This document shows, piece by piece, positions 11,651 to 22,339 of a DNA stretch of 64,000 bases (position 1 is its first letter; the number at the start of each line of letters is the position of its first letter). Origin of the DNA: Cycas panzhihuaensis. Taxonomy: Eukaryota; Cycadophyta. The notes below the pieces were generated by a model. The model ran no database searches, was not told the origin of the DNA, and worked only from the letters and a program-made list of their open reading frames with translations. Location of the stretch: assembly GCA_023213395.1 (NCBI GenBank), contig CM041465.1:60891741-60955740 (forward strand). Direction: 5' to 3'. Position numbers and translations under genes: made by a program.

Positions 11651-12624
11651 CTTACTTTCATTAAGCATTGTGGCCTTTTTACGATAGATCCAGCCCATAA
11701 TCGTGTAAGTTGTATGCTCTTTCTAGCACCTACATTAATTTTAAGTTTACCATCATTTGGATCTCATTCTCCTTTAAGTTCTACACTCAAAAGAGGACTT
11801 ATGCCCCTAGCTTTATTATACTTTCATCTTAGAAAGAGAAACACCTTTTTTAGCTTCAAGTATTCACTCATTTACTGAGAGTTTACTTTTATTTTCTAGC
11901 CTGTTACCTTGTTGATTTAGACCTCACTTTTATTCACTGGTTGGTTATCCTTGGGATTCCCTTTTTAGTCATATATCAACACTTGTTAATTATTTTTATT
12001 ATCCTTGGTTCTCTTTATTATTCCTTCAAAACAGATACTCATCCTATCACCTTCCCTTCATGCTTAGTGACACTGTGATTTTGATTTCCCTTTTACTTTC
12101 CACGGTTCATTCCTTAAGGAGATTGGCCTCTTTCCCTTTAAGATTATGTTAGAAAGGAGAAATCTTTATTGTGTTGAGTAGATGAGTTTCTTAATAAGAT
12201 AATTATGATCTTGTTCTTATGAAAGATGGAAAATGAAGTAAAAAAAAAAAAAAGAGAGAGAGAAAAGAAGCAAGCAAAAAGAAAAAGGAAGAAAAGAAAG
12301 TTGAAAAAAAGTAAAAAGTAAGTTTATTATTTTCATCCTCTTATAATCTGGGGCAAGTTACGTGAAGGCTTCATCCCCACCTATCTATCTATAGGTCAGG
12401 TTCATTTGGATGAGTGATTTAGTATTTTTAGATCTAACTACTTATGTCCACTGTGGCCTTAGTTATGATTGAATCTTACTAGACAATTTGATCATAATTA
12501 TCTTACTTGGGTCTCTTCTCCTTTCTTCATCACAATCAGAGACCTATCTCTACCACCATTTGCTTACTGATTGATTCTCACACATTCCCTTATTGATCAC
12601 ACAGTCTCTAAGTTTTGATCCTCT
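11651..12624 (+). other. Tat-1 noncoding spacer with a purine-rich tract
   Basis: No ORF with recognisable similarity is present. A purine run at about 12238-12320 (A-rich with GAGAGAGA) has an equivalent in Tat-2 at about 29367-29440, so it is an old family feature. The sequence after it (GTTCATTTGGAT near 12400) is also conserved between the two elements. Confidence 0.55.
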
Positions 12625-13040
12625 TATTCCCATGGTATTGAGTATCTTTATCGATAGGGGTAGTAGAGAAACCCAAGACTGTCTGCTTCTACTTAGGTGG
12701 TTTATGACCAATTAGGAAGTCCCCTCTTTTCCATAGGTTTCTTCATACCTAAGGAAACCAATAATGAAGCTTAATATTTTACAATTATAGGAGCCTTGTC
12801 AGAGGTCTCTCATTCTTACCTTAGACCTATTACTTTATATACTGATTCTCAAGTTGTGGTTTATTAGTTGGTTAGGATGTATCAGGTCCACTCTCCACAA
12901 CTCCTCCTTTTGCATCATTAGGCCTCATCATTGTTATCCCTATTTACTTCAATGACTATCTAGTATATATCACGTTCTTTTAAACTTGAAGCCGATGCTC
13001 TTATTTCCTCTATCTTTGATGATCGTATTAGTTGATTCAT
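12625..13040 (+). pseudogene. Tat-1 second (archaeal-like) RNase H, downstream of integrase
   Basis: Two frames together give a plant/archaeal-type RNase H: a damaged first Asp segment (near 12652), FIPKETNNEA (near 12730), then ITLYTDSQVVVY (near 12830), YQVHSPQLLLLH and LEADALISSIFD. The Asp-Glu-Asp layout and the TNNEA motif are typical of the extra RNase H in plant Tat elements. The Tat-2 copy (29756) is cleaner at the N terminus and confirms the family. It would degrade the RNA of RNA-DNA hybrids. Its position about 1.3 kb after the integrase stop means it was not in the uninterrupted gag-pol frame. Confidence 0.7.
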
Positions 13041-13059
13041 TCTTCTAACTAGGGGCACA

Positions 13060-14245
13060 CCACTCTGAAATGAGTATAAACTAACACTTTAGAATGAGTA
13101 TAAGCTACCACTCTGTGATGAGTAAAAACTATCAGTTTGGCAAGACTATAGGTTTGGGTAGTTATAAGATTGTGGCGATACATATGAGAATAAAGCGAGA
13201 TATGTGAAAGGGATAGATCTGCGTGGGAATCTTGCACCGTGGAAGGTCTTAGTAAGGGGAAAGTTCCTAAAAGCTTCTTACCCCTGGAAGGAGCCAATAA
13301 AGAATCCAATATACTTGGGTAGTTAGTCATTAATTAAGCAAGATTAATTTTGTTTACTAAATGACTTACTTCTTTAATGATATATTATATGAGTGTGGGA
13401 TTATCCTATATTTATATAATCTATCAAGAGTATGATGTGAGTTATATGGATTTCTTATTTGGAGATTTATATTACTCCATCTTTTTATTTTATAAACTTA
13501 TTACCATTTATATTCTAAATGATTTTAAGTTTATAAAAATAGAATAAGTAAACCTTTCACTTACCCCATTTTGATCTTTATTTATCTCCTAGTTTTTATT
13601 CCTCCCCTAACCTTATCTTTCTTAAACCATATTACTCCAGAATGAGTATAAACTACCATGAACTCCATGCCTATATTTCCTTATTAACAAGTATAAACTA
13701 TGACAAGGATGACCAACTCTGAGCCTCTATTTCCTTGTTAATGAGTATACACTATGATAAGGATGACCAACTCCAAGCTTTTAGGCACCTAGTAATGAGT
13801 CTAGGCTAGGATAGAACACTTACTCTGAGCTTTCTTTCACTTGTTGATGAGTATAAACTATGACAAGGCATAACTCCAAGCTTCTATTTACTTGTTAAAG
13901 AGTATAAACTATGACAAGACCGTGTTTCAAGGCCTCCATACCTATTAATGAGCCTAAACTATGATAAGGATCCCTTCGAATCTGATTGTTAATGAGGTTA
14001 AAAGAAGATAATCAACCTCTGAGAACCCTCACCCCATTAATGAGTCTAAACTATGATGGGTTCACTTTGAAAAGTCACCTGTTAATGAGCTTAAACTATG
14101 ATAATCCATCCTTTTCTCCCTAACAAAGAGATTTTGCTCCAAAATATCACCTATCAATAAGCTTAAAGTATGACAATGCACCTTTTTTACCACAGCAAAA
14201 AGATTTTCCTCTGATCCTCAGTTAATAAGAGATAAACTATGACCA
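13060..14245 (+). repeat. Array of about 15 AATGAGTATAAACTATG-like motifs
   Basis: Motif copies start near 13066, 13092, 13115, 13638, 13682, 13738, 13795, 13846, 13897, 13950, 13990, 14037, 14083, 14155 and 14225. The core is AATGAG, two or three variable bases, then TAAACTATG and often ACAAGG or ATAAGG. Spacing is about 45-60 bp from 13638 on. Sequence between the motifs is much less conserved than the motif. It is noncoding on both strands. Confidence 0.8.
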
Positions 14246-14545
14246 AGTGTATAGTAAAATCCCATCTAGTTTGTGGGAATTCAATGATAAAGTCTCATCT
14301 AGTTTGTAGGCAGTAGATAGTGTTTGTTTGAAGGTGAAAGTCTTATCTAGTTTGTGGGCATTAGGTAAGTTTTTGATAATAGTAGACACCTAGTCCTTTT
14401 AGGTAAGAAGACAAATATAGTGAAGTTTATGAGTTGAATACCCAACCCTTTTGGGTAATTTGATGGATACCCAACCCTTTTAGGCAAGAGATCCGAATGA
14501 CTTCTCTTTTGGTTAGGATTATTCAGTCCTTTTGAGTAACTCTAC
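14246..14545 (+). repeat. Short tandem hairpin-like repeats before the 3' LTR
   Basis: Two repeat types follow each other. The first is CCCATCTAGTTTGTGGG, about three copies from 14260 to 14365, whose ends (CCCA/TGGG) pair. The second is ACCCAACCCTTTTGGGT and variants, four copies from about 14388 to 14540, also self-complementary. The first type recurs in Tat-3 (19500-19640, as its complement) and once in Tat-2 (about 57645), always between the AAACTATG array and the 3' LTR. Confidence 0.65.
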
Positions 14546-14724
14546 TAATATAAACTTCCTTTAATCAAGCTGTAATCAAGATTTCATTTCACCATAGGAG
14601 AATAGTATCCCATCATTCATACATTTCATTAGTTTTTATCTCTTTCACTAGAACAACCAATACCCACACCATTGTCACCTCTCATCATCCTATTTCTCTT
14701 TCTAGAATAGGAGCCTCAGGTGCC

Positions 14725-14735
14725 AATAGGGTAAA
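14725..14735 (+). other. Tat-1 polypurine tract region
   Basis: AATAGGGTAAA lies directly before the TG of the 3' LTR. Tat-2 has AAGGGGACAAA (57912-57922) and Tat-3 AAGGGGGTAAA at the same place, so this is a degraded plus-strand primer site. Confidence 0.7.
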
Positions 14736-17160
14736 TGTTTCACCAAAACCAGGCCTCTTTGTATGCATTTAGATCATGTTAGTAAATTGATGCATGTTGA
14801 TGGTGGTTGATGTATGTTGACTTGATTTGATAGATTGGGCCATGTTTTATTAAAATAATGCATGATTATTAATTGATGAAATGTAATGAATAATGTTATT
14901 GGCTTGTATTCCTATCATTCTACCCTAACGTAAACTATGGCAACAAAGTTTTCTCTATGATTAAACTTGACTTCATACTTCCTTCAAAGTTGATTATTTA
15001 TATCTTATTTTTTAGATTTCACCCATGTTTTTGCTATTTATCATCTTTTGAGCCTATTCTTAATGTATTTCACCTTATTTTGGATTTGTTCACTCTTTTG
15101 TGAACTTATTTTTGTGATTAGAAATTCATTAAATACCAATTTTTATCAAATTTTGGTCAAATTTTTACTTTACTAAAATCACAATTTTCACCTTGTCAAA
15201 AATGTAACTGATCGCATTTTTAGAATAAAATTATGTTTTTGGGTGAGTGAAAAATATAACCTATTGCATTTTTAGAATGAAATTATGTTTTTGATAGGTG
15301 AAAAATGTGACCAATCATATTTTTCACTATCATACAATAAAAGAATAAGCCAATATACCAAAATTTTACATATCACCACCTAGATTTGGTGGAATTTGAT
15401 TCTCTTGATTCCTAGAAGTGTTATAAAGTGATTACTAATTAAAATTAAGAATATAGTTGTTAAAGTTATGGAGAATTAGAGAAGAAGAAGTGTTTCTTGC
15501 TCTAGTTGTAAGATTTTATGAATTTCTTGGAAAATTCTTAAGGACTACTACTATGGCTTTGAAGACTTGATTTTCTAAAGTTATTGAGTGAAATATCAAC
15601 AATGTTTTATTGATGTGTTACTGCTACTCAATTGTTGATGGTCTAAGCTTTCATCTTCTTGGATCTTCATCAATTTTTGCTTCAAACTTCTCTTGATTTG
15701 GTAAGATCTTTCCTATTCGCTTTCAAGTTTATTTCATATTGCCTTAAAGGTAATTTTTACTTAGAATTGTTTCTTTTCATTGGCTAATAGTTGTTGGACT
15801 TTTGGAGTTGAAATATATGCTGAAAGGTTTTCCCTTTGTTGGGTTCCTTAAGGATAGACTATGGTAAGGTATGGTCATCTCTCCACCATATATCTAGTTA
15901 CTCCTTCCTACTCTTTCATAATAGCTTATATTTTAGTTGGATTACCACTCTTGTTTGGTTCTAGTTTAGCCTCTTTGGATTGTTGTTGCTTCCTTCTTTG
16001 CTTTTGTTTTGAAGGAAAGTGTGTAGAAAAGTTAGTCAAGTGAAGAGAAAACTACTATTCTGAGGTGCTCTTTACAATAGAAAAGAAATATTTGTCTTAC
16101 ATCTATTATTGCATGCACTTTTAATTTCAAGTTAGCTCTTACATCTTGAGAATCAAAAGTTGATAGTGTTGTTTGGTTGGAGTATTTCTAATTTTCAGCT
16201 TTCATATTGGGTTCAAGGATTCCTTTTGGAGCTCTTACTACTCCAATTGTGATAGAACCTTTGATTGGTCTTGTATGGATGATTATTGTCCAGATTTATG
16301 ACTTGTCCATCATCACATAGGTCCAAAAATTATCATAAGATAATAGCAATTTCCTTTAAGATTGTCTCTTTTTATATATTATTTCATCATTTTTTTAAAA
16401 GAATTAGTTACATGCATTAAGGTTGGAGCATACTAGCTAGTCTTGCATAGAGTTTAATCTCTTTTGAAAAGAAATTAGCATAAAAAATTCTCATGGCTAC
16501 CTTTAGATTTTGAATAGTATCATTTATTTTAAAAGCAAAGTGTGCATATTGGAAAGCTATCTTATAGTTGCATATGCATCTTTTATTTAAAAAAAAAAAA
16601 AGACTTGCATGCATGGTTTTTAGTTTATTTGTTTGTGATTTGCTTTAAAAAAAAAAAAAAAAAAAAGATTGATGTGAATTTGATATTGTGGTTTCCTTGA
16701 TTATATTATTTTTCTCTTTTATCTTTGCAATCATATCAAAACCTAGATACTAAAATAAGACAAATCATTGTTTTTATTAGCTTACCCTCTCCCACATCTT
16801 AGTAAAACTCAAAATGTTAAAATGATTGTATGAGAGGAGTCCTTAGAAAGGACATTGAAGATATTATAAGTACGACTCTAAACTTATAACTCCTTCATCA
16901 AGTCATGTAGGTTAGTGGATTCTATCACCCCATTTCACATCCATACCTTTCGTCGTACTCACTTTCACTTAGGTAGATGACACTACTAGGCGAAGACTCC
17001 TTATTAGGAGTTGGGTAAAGATGGTCCTTTAGATCTCTTTTAAGCTTCCTATTAGATCTTCCCCAAGCCCCATACCATCTTTCTGGTAGTATTATTGAGG
17101 GTCCAACTCAATCCACCCTAGAACACCATCATCTTTCTAGGGATAGACCTTGCACCACGA
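14736..17160 (+). repeat. Tat-1 3' LTR (2425 bp)
   Basis: It starts TGTTTCACCAAAACC and is homologous to 3376-4350 and, more distantly, to the Tat-2 and Tat-3 LTRs. The right end is set by the CAAAG target duplication at 17161-17165, although the last bases read CGA where CA is expected. A sequence resembling the primer binding site of the family (CTGGTAGTATTATTGAGGG, from about 17092) lies roughly 75 bp before the end, which is odd for a 3' LTR. It contains two A-runs (about 16588-16602 and 16647-16666) but no supported gene. Confidence 0.8.
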
Positions 17161-17165
17161 CAAAG

Positions 17166-19249
17166 CTATACTAACAATATTTTTTATTTTATTTTCTTAT
17201 TTGTTGCTACCTCTTTCCTTATATTTTTCAATGCTTTAGGTTTATTCAACTATAGGAAAGGTCAAAATAAATAATCTCAAAATCATATGCTTGTAAAAGT
17301 AACCAAGAGACTAATTAATCAAAGGTAAATTACCCTTTAAATTTAACAAAGAAAGAAGGAACCACATACACATTTTTATTTTTTACTTTTATATTTAAAA
17401 GAAAAGGAATCTTGCCTAAGATAAAGATAAAACTACCCTCAAGAACTTCAAACAAGCTTATACTTTAAATAAAAAGTAATACCTATAAAAGAAGTCATTT
17501 ATACATACCTAGAAGATGAAGCGTGATATGGTATGAGGCTCCTTTTAGGTTCTTCCCACTTACTTATATAATACTTGATGAACTTTTATAACTTCCAATG
17601 ATAGAAAGACTTCAAATAAAGGAGATAAACTAAAAGCTATAACATGCAAGATGAATTCTCAATATCTAAAGTCAAAATTCATAAAAGTAATTCATAAGAG
17701 ATATCATGCAAGGTATAATCCTAACAAATAAGCATGAATGTAATGCATGCAATTGATTTAAGAGACTATGTTAAGAGTATAGAAAGATTTCATGATAAGT
17801 TTAACAATGTGCAACCAAAAAAGTATGAATTCAACCTATCTCTTAATAGAGTAAAAAGTAAATATTATCATATAAAGTTTTTTTCTTTTACTTTTTTCTA
17901 ACCAAACATCTTTCACAAAAAGGAAGAGAATCAAGGAAAATGTATTTCAAAACCATAAGAACTCCTTAAATTTACAACCATATATGTGCCTCAGGATATA
18001 AATCTTTTCCTTATTGACCAATCTTTCTCCAATTTTTCCTTTGAAATAAGTAGCAAAAAAGGAAAATTTGAGAAAAATAAAAGAACTATCACCAAAACTA
18101 GGAGAATGAGACCAACATTATCTTGGAAAGAGCTAAGACTACTATGAAGAGTGGGATAAGAAGAGCTATATATTTCGAGAAGAGGAAAAACTCTCTTCTT
18201 AATATCTAACTCCTATAGATTCCACAAAGGACTAACCTTTCAACCTTAATCTTTCTAAGGAAAACAACCACCAAGACCAAAAACAAATAAACCACAGCCA
18301 AGAAGAAGAAAGGAAGATATATTAGACATGATATAAGTAAAAAAAAACTTTCACAAACCAAAAGGAGATGGTAGAAAACTACTAGAGCTTGGATTAAGAC
18401 TTTGTAGATGATAGAATAACTCAACCAACCTTTGAAAATTAGATTTCAGCCAAAATAGTCCAAGTTTTAAGAATTCCAAGCTCTTTTCTTTCTTGATTCT
18501 CTCTCTTTTCCACTTCTTTACTTGCTAAAAGATGCAACCTAAGACTCTTTGATCAATTCTGAAAGGTTTCTAGGGATTTCTAGGAAAGAAAGAAGGAGTT
18601 ACAATATAATCTAGGTAATAACATGTGAAAGATATAGAGAAAATAACATGTTTGACTAAAAAAATTATATGCATAATAGTAAAAAATACATAAAACATAA
18701 TTGTTCATATTTTATGTAGAATGAAAAATACGACTTTCTACATAAAATGTAATTGATTGTATTTTTGGCAATATTAAAAAGATTATGAAAATTTAACAAA
18801 TAAACTTTAAGAAAACTCAAAGTATTACCACAAATTGAAGTAAAAAAGCTTCATAAAAAAGAAAACATAGCTCCAGAAGAAATGATAAATTAAACATAAG
18901 CTCAAAAACCATAAAACATTGATAGCCAAAGTACAAGAATCAAGAGGAAATATGAGAACAAATAGGTGTTTCAAAGGAGAAAGTGGATTGGAATGGATTA
19001 GGAAAAGATTTTAATGCTATAGTTTTATTCATTGGTACATGGAAGCTATAAAATACACTCATTATCATCCAAACATCGATCATTCCCAAAGCCATATTTC
19101 ACCAAAATTATATAAAATCAAGTAAACATATCTCATTACATCTCTTTAACATAAAATATAGTTTCATTTATAAGCAACACACCCATGATCAAATAAAGAA
19201 AATCATAAAAACATATAAGAGTTGATCAAGGACTTGATTTGGTGAAACA
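17166..19249 (-). repeat. Tat-3 3' LTR, main part
   Basis: Read on the minus strand it begins TGTTTCACCAAATCAAG at 19249, preceded by a clean polypurine tract. It resembles the Tat-1 and Tat-2 LTRs, for example in a block close to AATGAATAAAACTATAGC near 19040. The left side is cut by Tat-1 and continues at 3375-3187. The open frames here (for example 18206-18424) have no similarity I recognise and are not called genes. Confidence 0.75.
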
Positions 19250-19260
19250 TTTACCCCCTT
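19250..19260 (-). other. Tat-3 polypurine tract
   Basis: On the minus strand AAGGGGGTAAA directly precedes the LTR start TGTTTCACC. It is the best-preserved polypurine tract of the Tat-like elements in this window and fixes the LTR boundary at 19249. Confidence 0.85.
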
Positions 19261-19499
19261 GATATTTGAGGCTCCTACTTTGAGATAAAAGTAGGATGGT
19301 AAAAGGTAGAAATATATCAAACATAAAGGTCTCTTGGAAATGGTAAGAAAAAGAATCAAATGATGGATGTAGGATGATGAAAGGATATCACAGAAGAAAT
19401 ATCAAATGTACTATTAAAAGTGAATCTTATCTTAATTACAAGACTAACAAAAGAGTGCTACCAAAATGGCTACTAAATGGATAGGGCTTAAAGGATGAA

Positions 19500-19645
19500 T
19501 TAACATAAGAATACCCATAAACTGCATGGGGCTTACAACTTGATCCATTTACATCATTAAAGATTCCCATAAACTAAATGGGACTACAACTCACTAAACT
19601 AATAATACTATTAAGGATTCCCATAAACTACATGGGGTTTTAGAC
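19500..19645 (-). repeat. CCCATAAACTACATGGGG short repeats
   Basis: Three copies (near 19510, 19565 and 19618) of a palindrome-like sequence with CCCAT and ATGGG arms around TAAACTA. On the element's own strand they read CCCATGTAGTTTATGGGAAT, matching the CCCATCTAGTTTGTGGGAAT repeats of Tat-1 (14260-14365). Confidence 0.7.
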
Positions 19646-19716
19646 TAAGTGGTCAGAGTTTTAACTCATTAACCATGCTTCAGAGGTAAGATCTCTTTAT
19701 TAGAGTGTGAGAGATT

Positions 19717-19997
19717 GACTATCATAGTTTATAAGCCCATTAATAGGTGACTTTTTAGAGCTTAGGACTACCATAGTTTAAGCTTATTAATAGGTGACTT
19801 TTTAGAGCTAAGGACTACCATAGTTTAAGCTCATTAGTAGGTGACCTTTTAGAGTTGAGGACTACCATAGTTTAGGCTCATTAGTACGTGACATTTTGGA
19901 GCTCAGGACTACCATAGTTTAGGCTCATTAGTAGGTGACCTTTTGGAGCTTGATTATCGTAGTTTAGGCTTATTAACAATCATGTTTTAGAGTAAAC
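19717..19997 (-). repeat. Six tandem units of about 47 bp with the AAACTATG motif
   Basis: Units start at 19717, 19766, 19813, 19860, 19907 and 19951. On the element's strand each reads close to TCACCTATTAATGAGC, then TTAAACTATGGTAGTCC, then a CTCTAAAA block. Single or double copies of the same unit are in Tat-1 (about 14065-14110) and Tat-2 (about 57478-57560), so the array expanded within Tat-3. It is noncoding. Confidence 0.85.
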
Positions 19998-20781
19998 TTC
20001 TATCATACTATTAGCTCATTAATAGATAAATTTTTGGAGCATAATAGGAGTTACTAGTGGTGAGGGAACAAGCCATAGTTACTGTATTTAAAGCCAAGAA
20101 AATCATTAATAAAAGGTTAGCTTTTAAGAGCATAAAAAGGACTTTTGTTGATGGGGCAAAATGGCAAAATTTTGGATTAAAAGGATGCCCATTATAATTA
20201 AAGAAACCAAAATTGAAACCTATCAACCTAAGGGGATTGAATATATCAAAATGAAAAATCTTACCAAAAATCAAAAGGAGGGCCCCTTTTATAAGAAAAC
20301 AAAGAAATTTTAATTTCATTTTCATGGGTGAGAGTTCGAAAATAGAGATTCTAAGAGCCATTTTATGCCTACTAGAGGCAATAAATAGGATATTGAAACT
20401 CTAGATCATCTCTAGATAGTGGATTTGGGAAAGATGTATTGAGGATGAAGGTATCCAGTGATTTTTTACTTAGAAAAAAATTCTAATTATTTTTAATTAT
20501 AAAAAATATAATAATATAGAGCCAAAATATGATAACAATACTAAAAATATAAGAAAAGAATAAAAAACACGATTATATAAATTGGGATCAATCTTAAAAA
20601 ATTATATTTTTTATTATGAAAATGTGTTTTATACCATGTTACTGTGTTTTTGACTATGTTATCACATTTTTTACTTTAAAAATAAGAAATTTAAAAAGAT
20701 AAAAAAATTCAATAGAAAATAAGTACTAACAAAGCTCTTTTTGTGTGATACAACCACTGGAGAGGGTAGATACTAGAGAAA
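19998..20781 (-). other. Tat-3 spacer with a conserved TATAAAAGG block
   Basis: AT-rich. A 116-codon open frame at 20361-20011 (minus) has no similarity I recognise and its homologous region in Tat-2 is not open, so I do not call it. On the minus strand CTTATAAAAGGGGCCCTCC (20277-20295) matches CTTATAAAAAGGAGGGCCC in Tat-2 (57111-57129), in a longer aligned block. Around 20500-20700 are repeated AT-rich stretches like those of Tat-2 at 56100-56280. Confidence 0.5.
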
Positions 20782-22339
20782 ATGATAGATTTGCCATTAT
20801 GGAGCTCATTAATGACCTAACAAAGGAGGATTAGGACATTTATAGAGGTGTGAGTTATCTCAAATCAGTGGGTCTACTTAGTTGTAATGGAGTACAAGAT
20901 ACTACATGATTTTATAGGATGTTGGCTTCCTCAAGAAAGGGTATTTAGAATACAAGGAATTAGAGAAATCTAGATTACTCATAGAGATATCAATAGGATC
21001 TTGGGAGTTAGTTGGTGTAGAGAGGGAGTTAGATTGATTAGAGTTATTGATGAGGAGTCCTGGGAGGCTTACAACTAGTATCTTACTAGCTTTGTTGATC
21101 AGTGTGGCCCTCACGGGGTATCTATAGAGGCGATGAGGGAAACAAAGGGGATACTAGTAGTACAAAAGATTATTAATTTGATTATCATATTTATGATTAC
21201 GATGACCTAAAACTTTAAGGGGGTCCCTACTTAGTAGGTTGGGGTGATTAAGAGGTGTGAGAGAGGGACCAAGATAAACTAGGAACAATATATCTTAGAT
21301 AATATGTGTCTTTAGTTATCTAAGATTAAGAGGTAGGGACAAGGGTATTTCTCATATAATTCTATTCTTATGTGCTAGCTATATGACCATATTCCATTGA
21401 TGAGACCAGTTGAAGTGCTAGGGGAGTTAACTATCATGGATCTAGGGATGAATAGGTGGCATATAAGGGCTAAGATTTATAATAGGGTAATTATAGTGGT
21501 GAGGACTACACACAGGCTTTAATTGAGTTATATGATGAAGAGATAGTTGGTAGAAGACCCATATGAAGGGTTACCAATATGGAGTAATGACAAGGTAGAT
21601 ATATCTAAGAGAGCAGTAGTAGAAGAGGCTCTCATTGCAACTAGAGAAAGAGGGAGAAGGGAAGGGAAAGAATAAAGAGAGAGAGGATGACATCCAGGTG
21701 GTTAAGGAGGGAGACAACAAGTACCTCAATAGCCCATTAGAGGAGAGAGAGAGAGAGAGAGACATCATCTAGAGGAGGCAGGAGAGAAGGTAAAGAGGTA
21801 CTCTAAGAGATAAGAGGAGCTAGTGGTGGTGGAGAAGGGTCCATTCAAAGCATGGACCTAGGTTCTATTAGGGGGCAAGGAGTGACAGAAGATGAGCAAG
21901 GAGATAAAGTAGAGGTAGGGATACAACCAGTAGAGGGGATGATGGTAAAGCCCTCATGAGGAGAAAAGCTAGTAGGTACATTGGTTATTATGCTTTAGAT
22001 GTGATTAATTATTATTTTTCTTTTGATTATCTACCCTTTTGATAGTCGACTGATTATGATTATTATGTTTTCATGGGTAGGTGAGAGTAGTATGACCCTA
22101 TCAAAGGTTTGGAGTATATTGGACTTGATTCTCCCTTATTTATCTATGTAAGAGGAGCCTCTAGCATAGAATGTTATTGATAGAACATTACTAGGAGATA
22201 AGATTAAGTATTTTGGTCCCACATTATGAGCTTGAGATATGATCTAAGACATGCTGATGGAGTTAAGGCTCTAAGAGATAGAGCTCAAGGCAATTAAGGA
22301 TGAGAGACATCATCTTTAGAGGATGACCTTAACATAGGT
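20782..22339 (+). pseudogene. Tat-3 antisense ORF (opposite to the element), truncated by Tat-2
   Basis: One frame on the plus strand can be followed for about 290 codons from the ATG at 20782, interrupted only by TAG/TAA/TGA at apparent Gln/Trp positions. Recognisable segments: ITHRDINRILGVSW, RLIRVIDEESWEAY, VDQCGPHGVSIEAM, SYNSILMCQLYDHIP with one Gln as a stop, then a Glu/Arg-rich tail and a helical C-terminal part (MELRL, IELKAIKDERHHL) near 22255-22320. Tat-2 carries a homologue (minus strand, 33300-31740), also opposite to its element. The layout recalls the additional antisense ORFs reported in plant Tat elements, and the family may be the plant-transposon-protein type found there; that match is from memory and weak. 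Function unknown. Tat-2 interrupts it at 22339. Confidence 0.65.

Larger units (their letters stand above)
3376..17160 (+). mobile_element. Tat-1: complete but dead Tat-like Ty3/gypsy retrotransposon
   Basis: Two related LTRs (3376-about 4350 and 14736-17160) flank an internal region with gag, protease, RT, RNase H, integrase, a second RNase H and motif arrays. The 5-bp target duplication CAAAG occurs at 3371-3375 and 17161-17165. Joining the flanks recreates the Tat-3 LTR in register with the homologous Tat-2 LTR, which independently supports the boundaries. Assignment to the Tat group rests on the second RNase H, the long region between integrase and the 3' LTR, and integrase motifs such as KFHITHR and SAPYHPQ. 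It is inactive: it has dozens of in-frame stops, a damaged RT active site (YLHD) and an integrase Asp-to-Asn change. It inserted into Tat-3. Confidence 0.9.
17166..22339 (-). mobile_element. Tat-3: minus-strand Tat-like element, 3' third only
   Basis: From right to left on its own strand this piece holds an ORF on the opposite strand, a spacer, motif arrays, a polypurine tract and the 3' LTR, the same order as the 3' third of Tat-2. Gag and pol are not in the window, because Tat-2 inserted at 22339/22340 inside the antisense ORF; they should lie beyond the right edge. The remainder of its 3' LTR is at 3187-3375, on the far side of Tat-1. It inserted into Ret-A pol. Confidence 0.8.

Noticed and set aside
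15861-16043. 60-codon plus-strand frame with Leu/Cys-rich sequence
   Set aside because: Inside the Tat-1 3' LTR; the matching part of the 5' LTR is deleted and other family LTRs do not keep it.
19717-19997. Regular roughly 47-bp repeats resembling a CRISPR array
   Set aside because: The units are directly adjacent tandem repeats without unique spacers, in a plant retrotransposon.
20011-20361. 116-codon minus-strand open frame in the Tat-3 spacer
   Set aside because: The homologous Tat-2 region (about 56935-57390) is not open, and no similarity is recognised.
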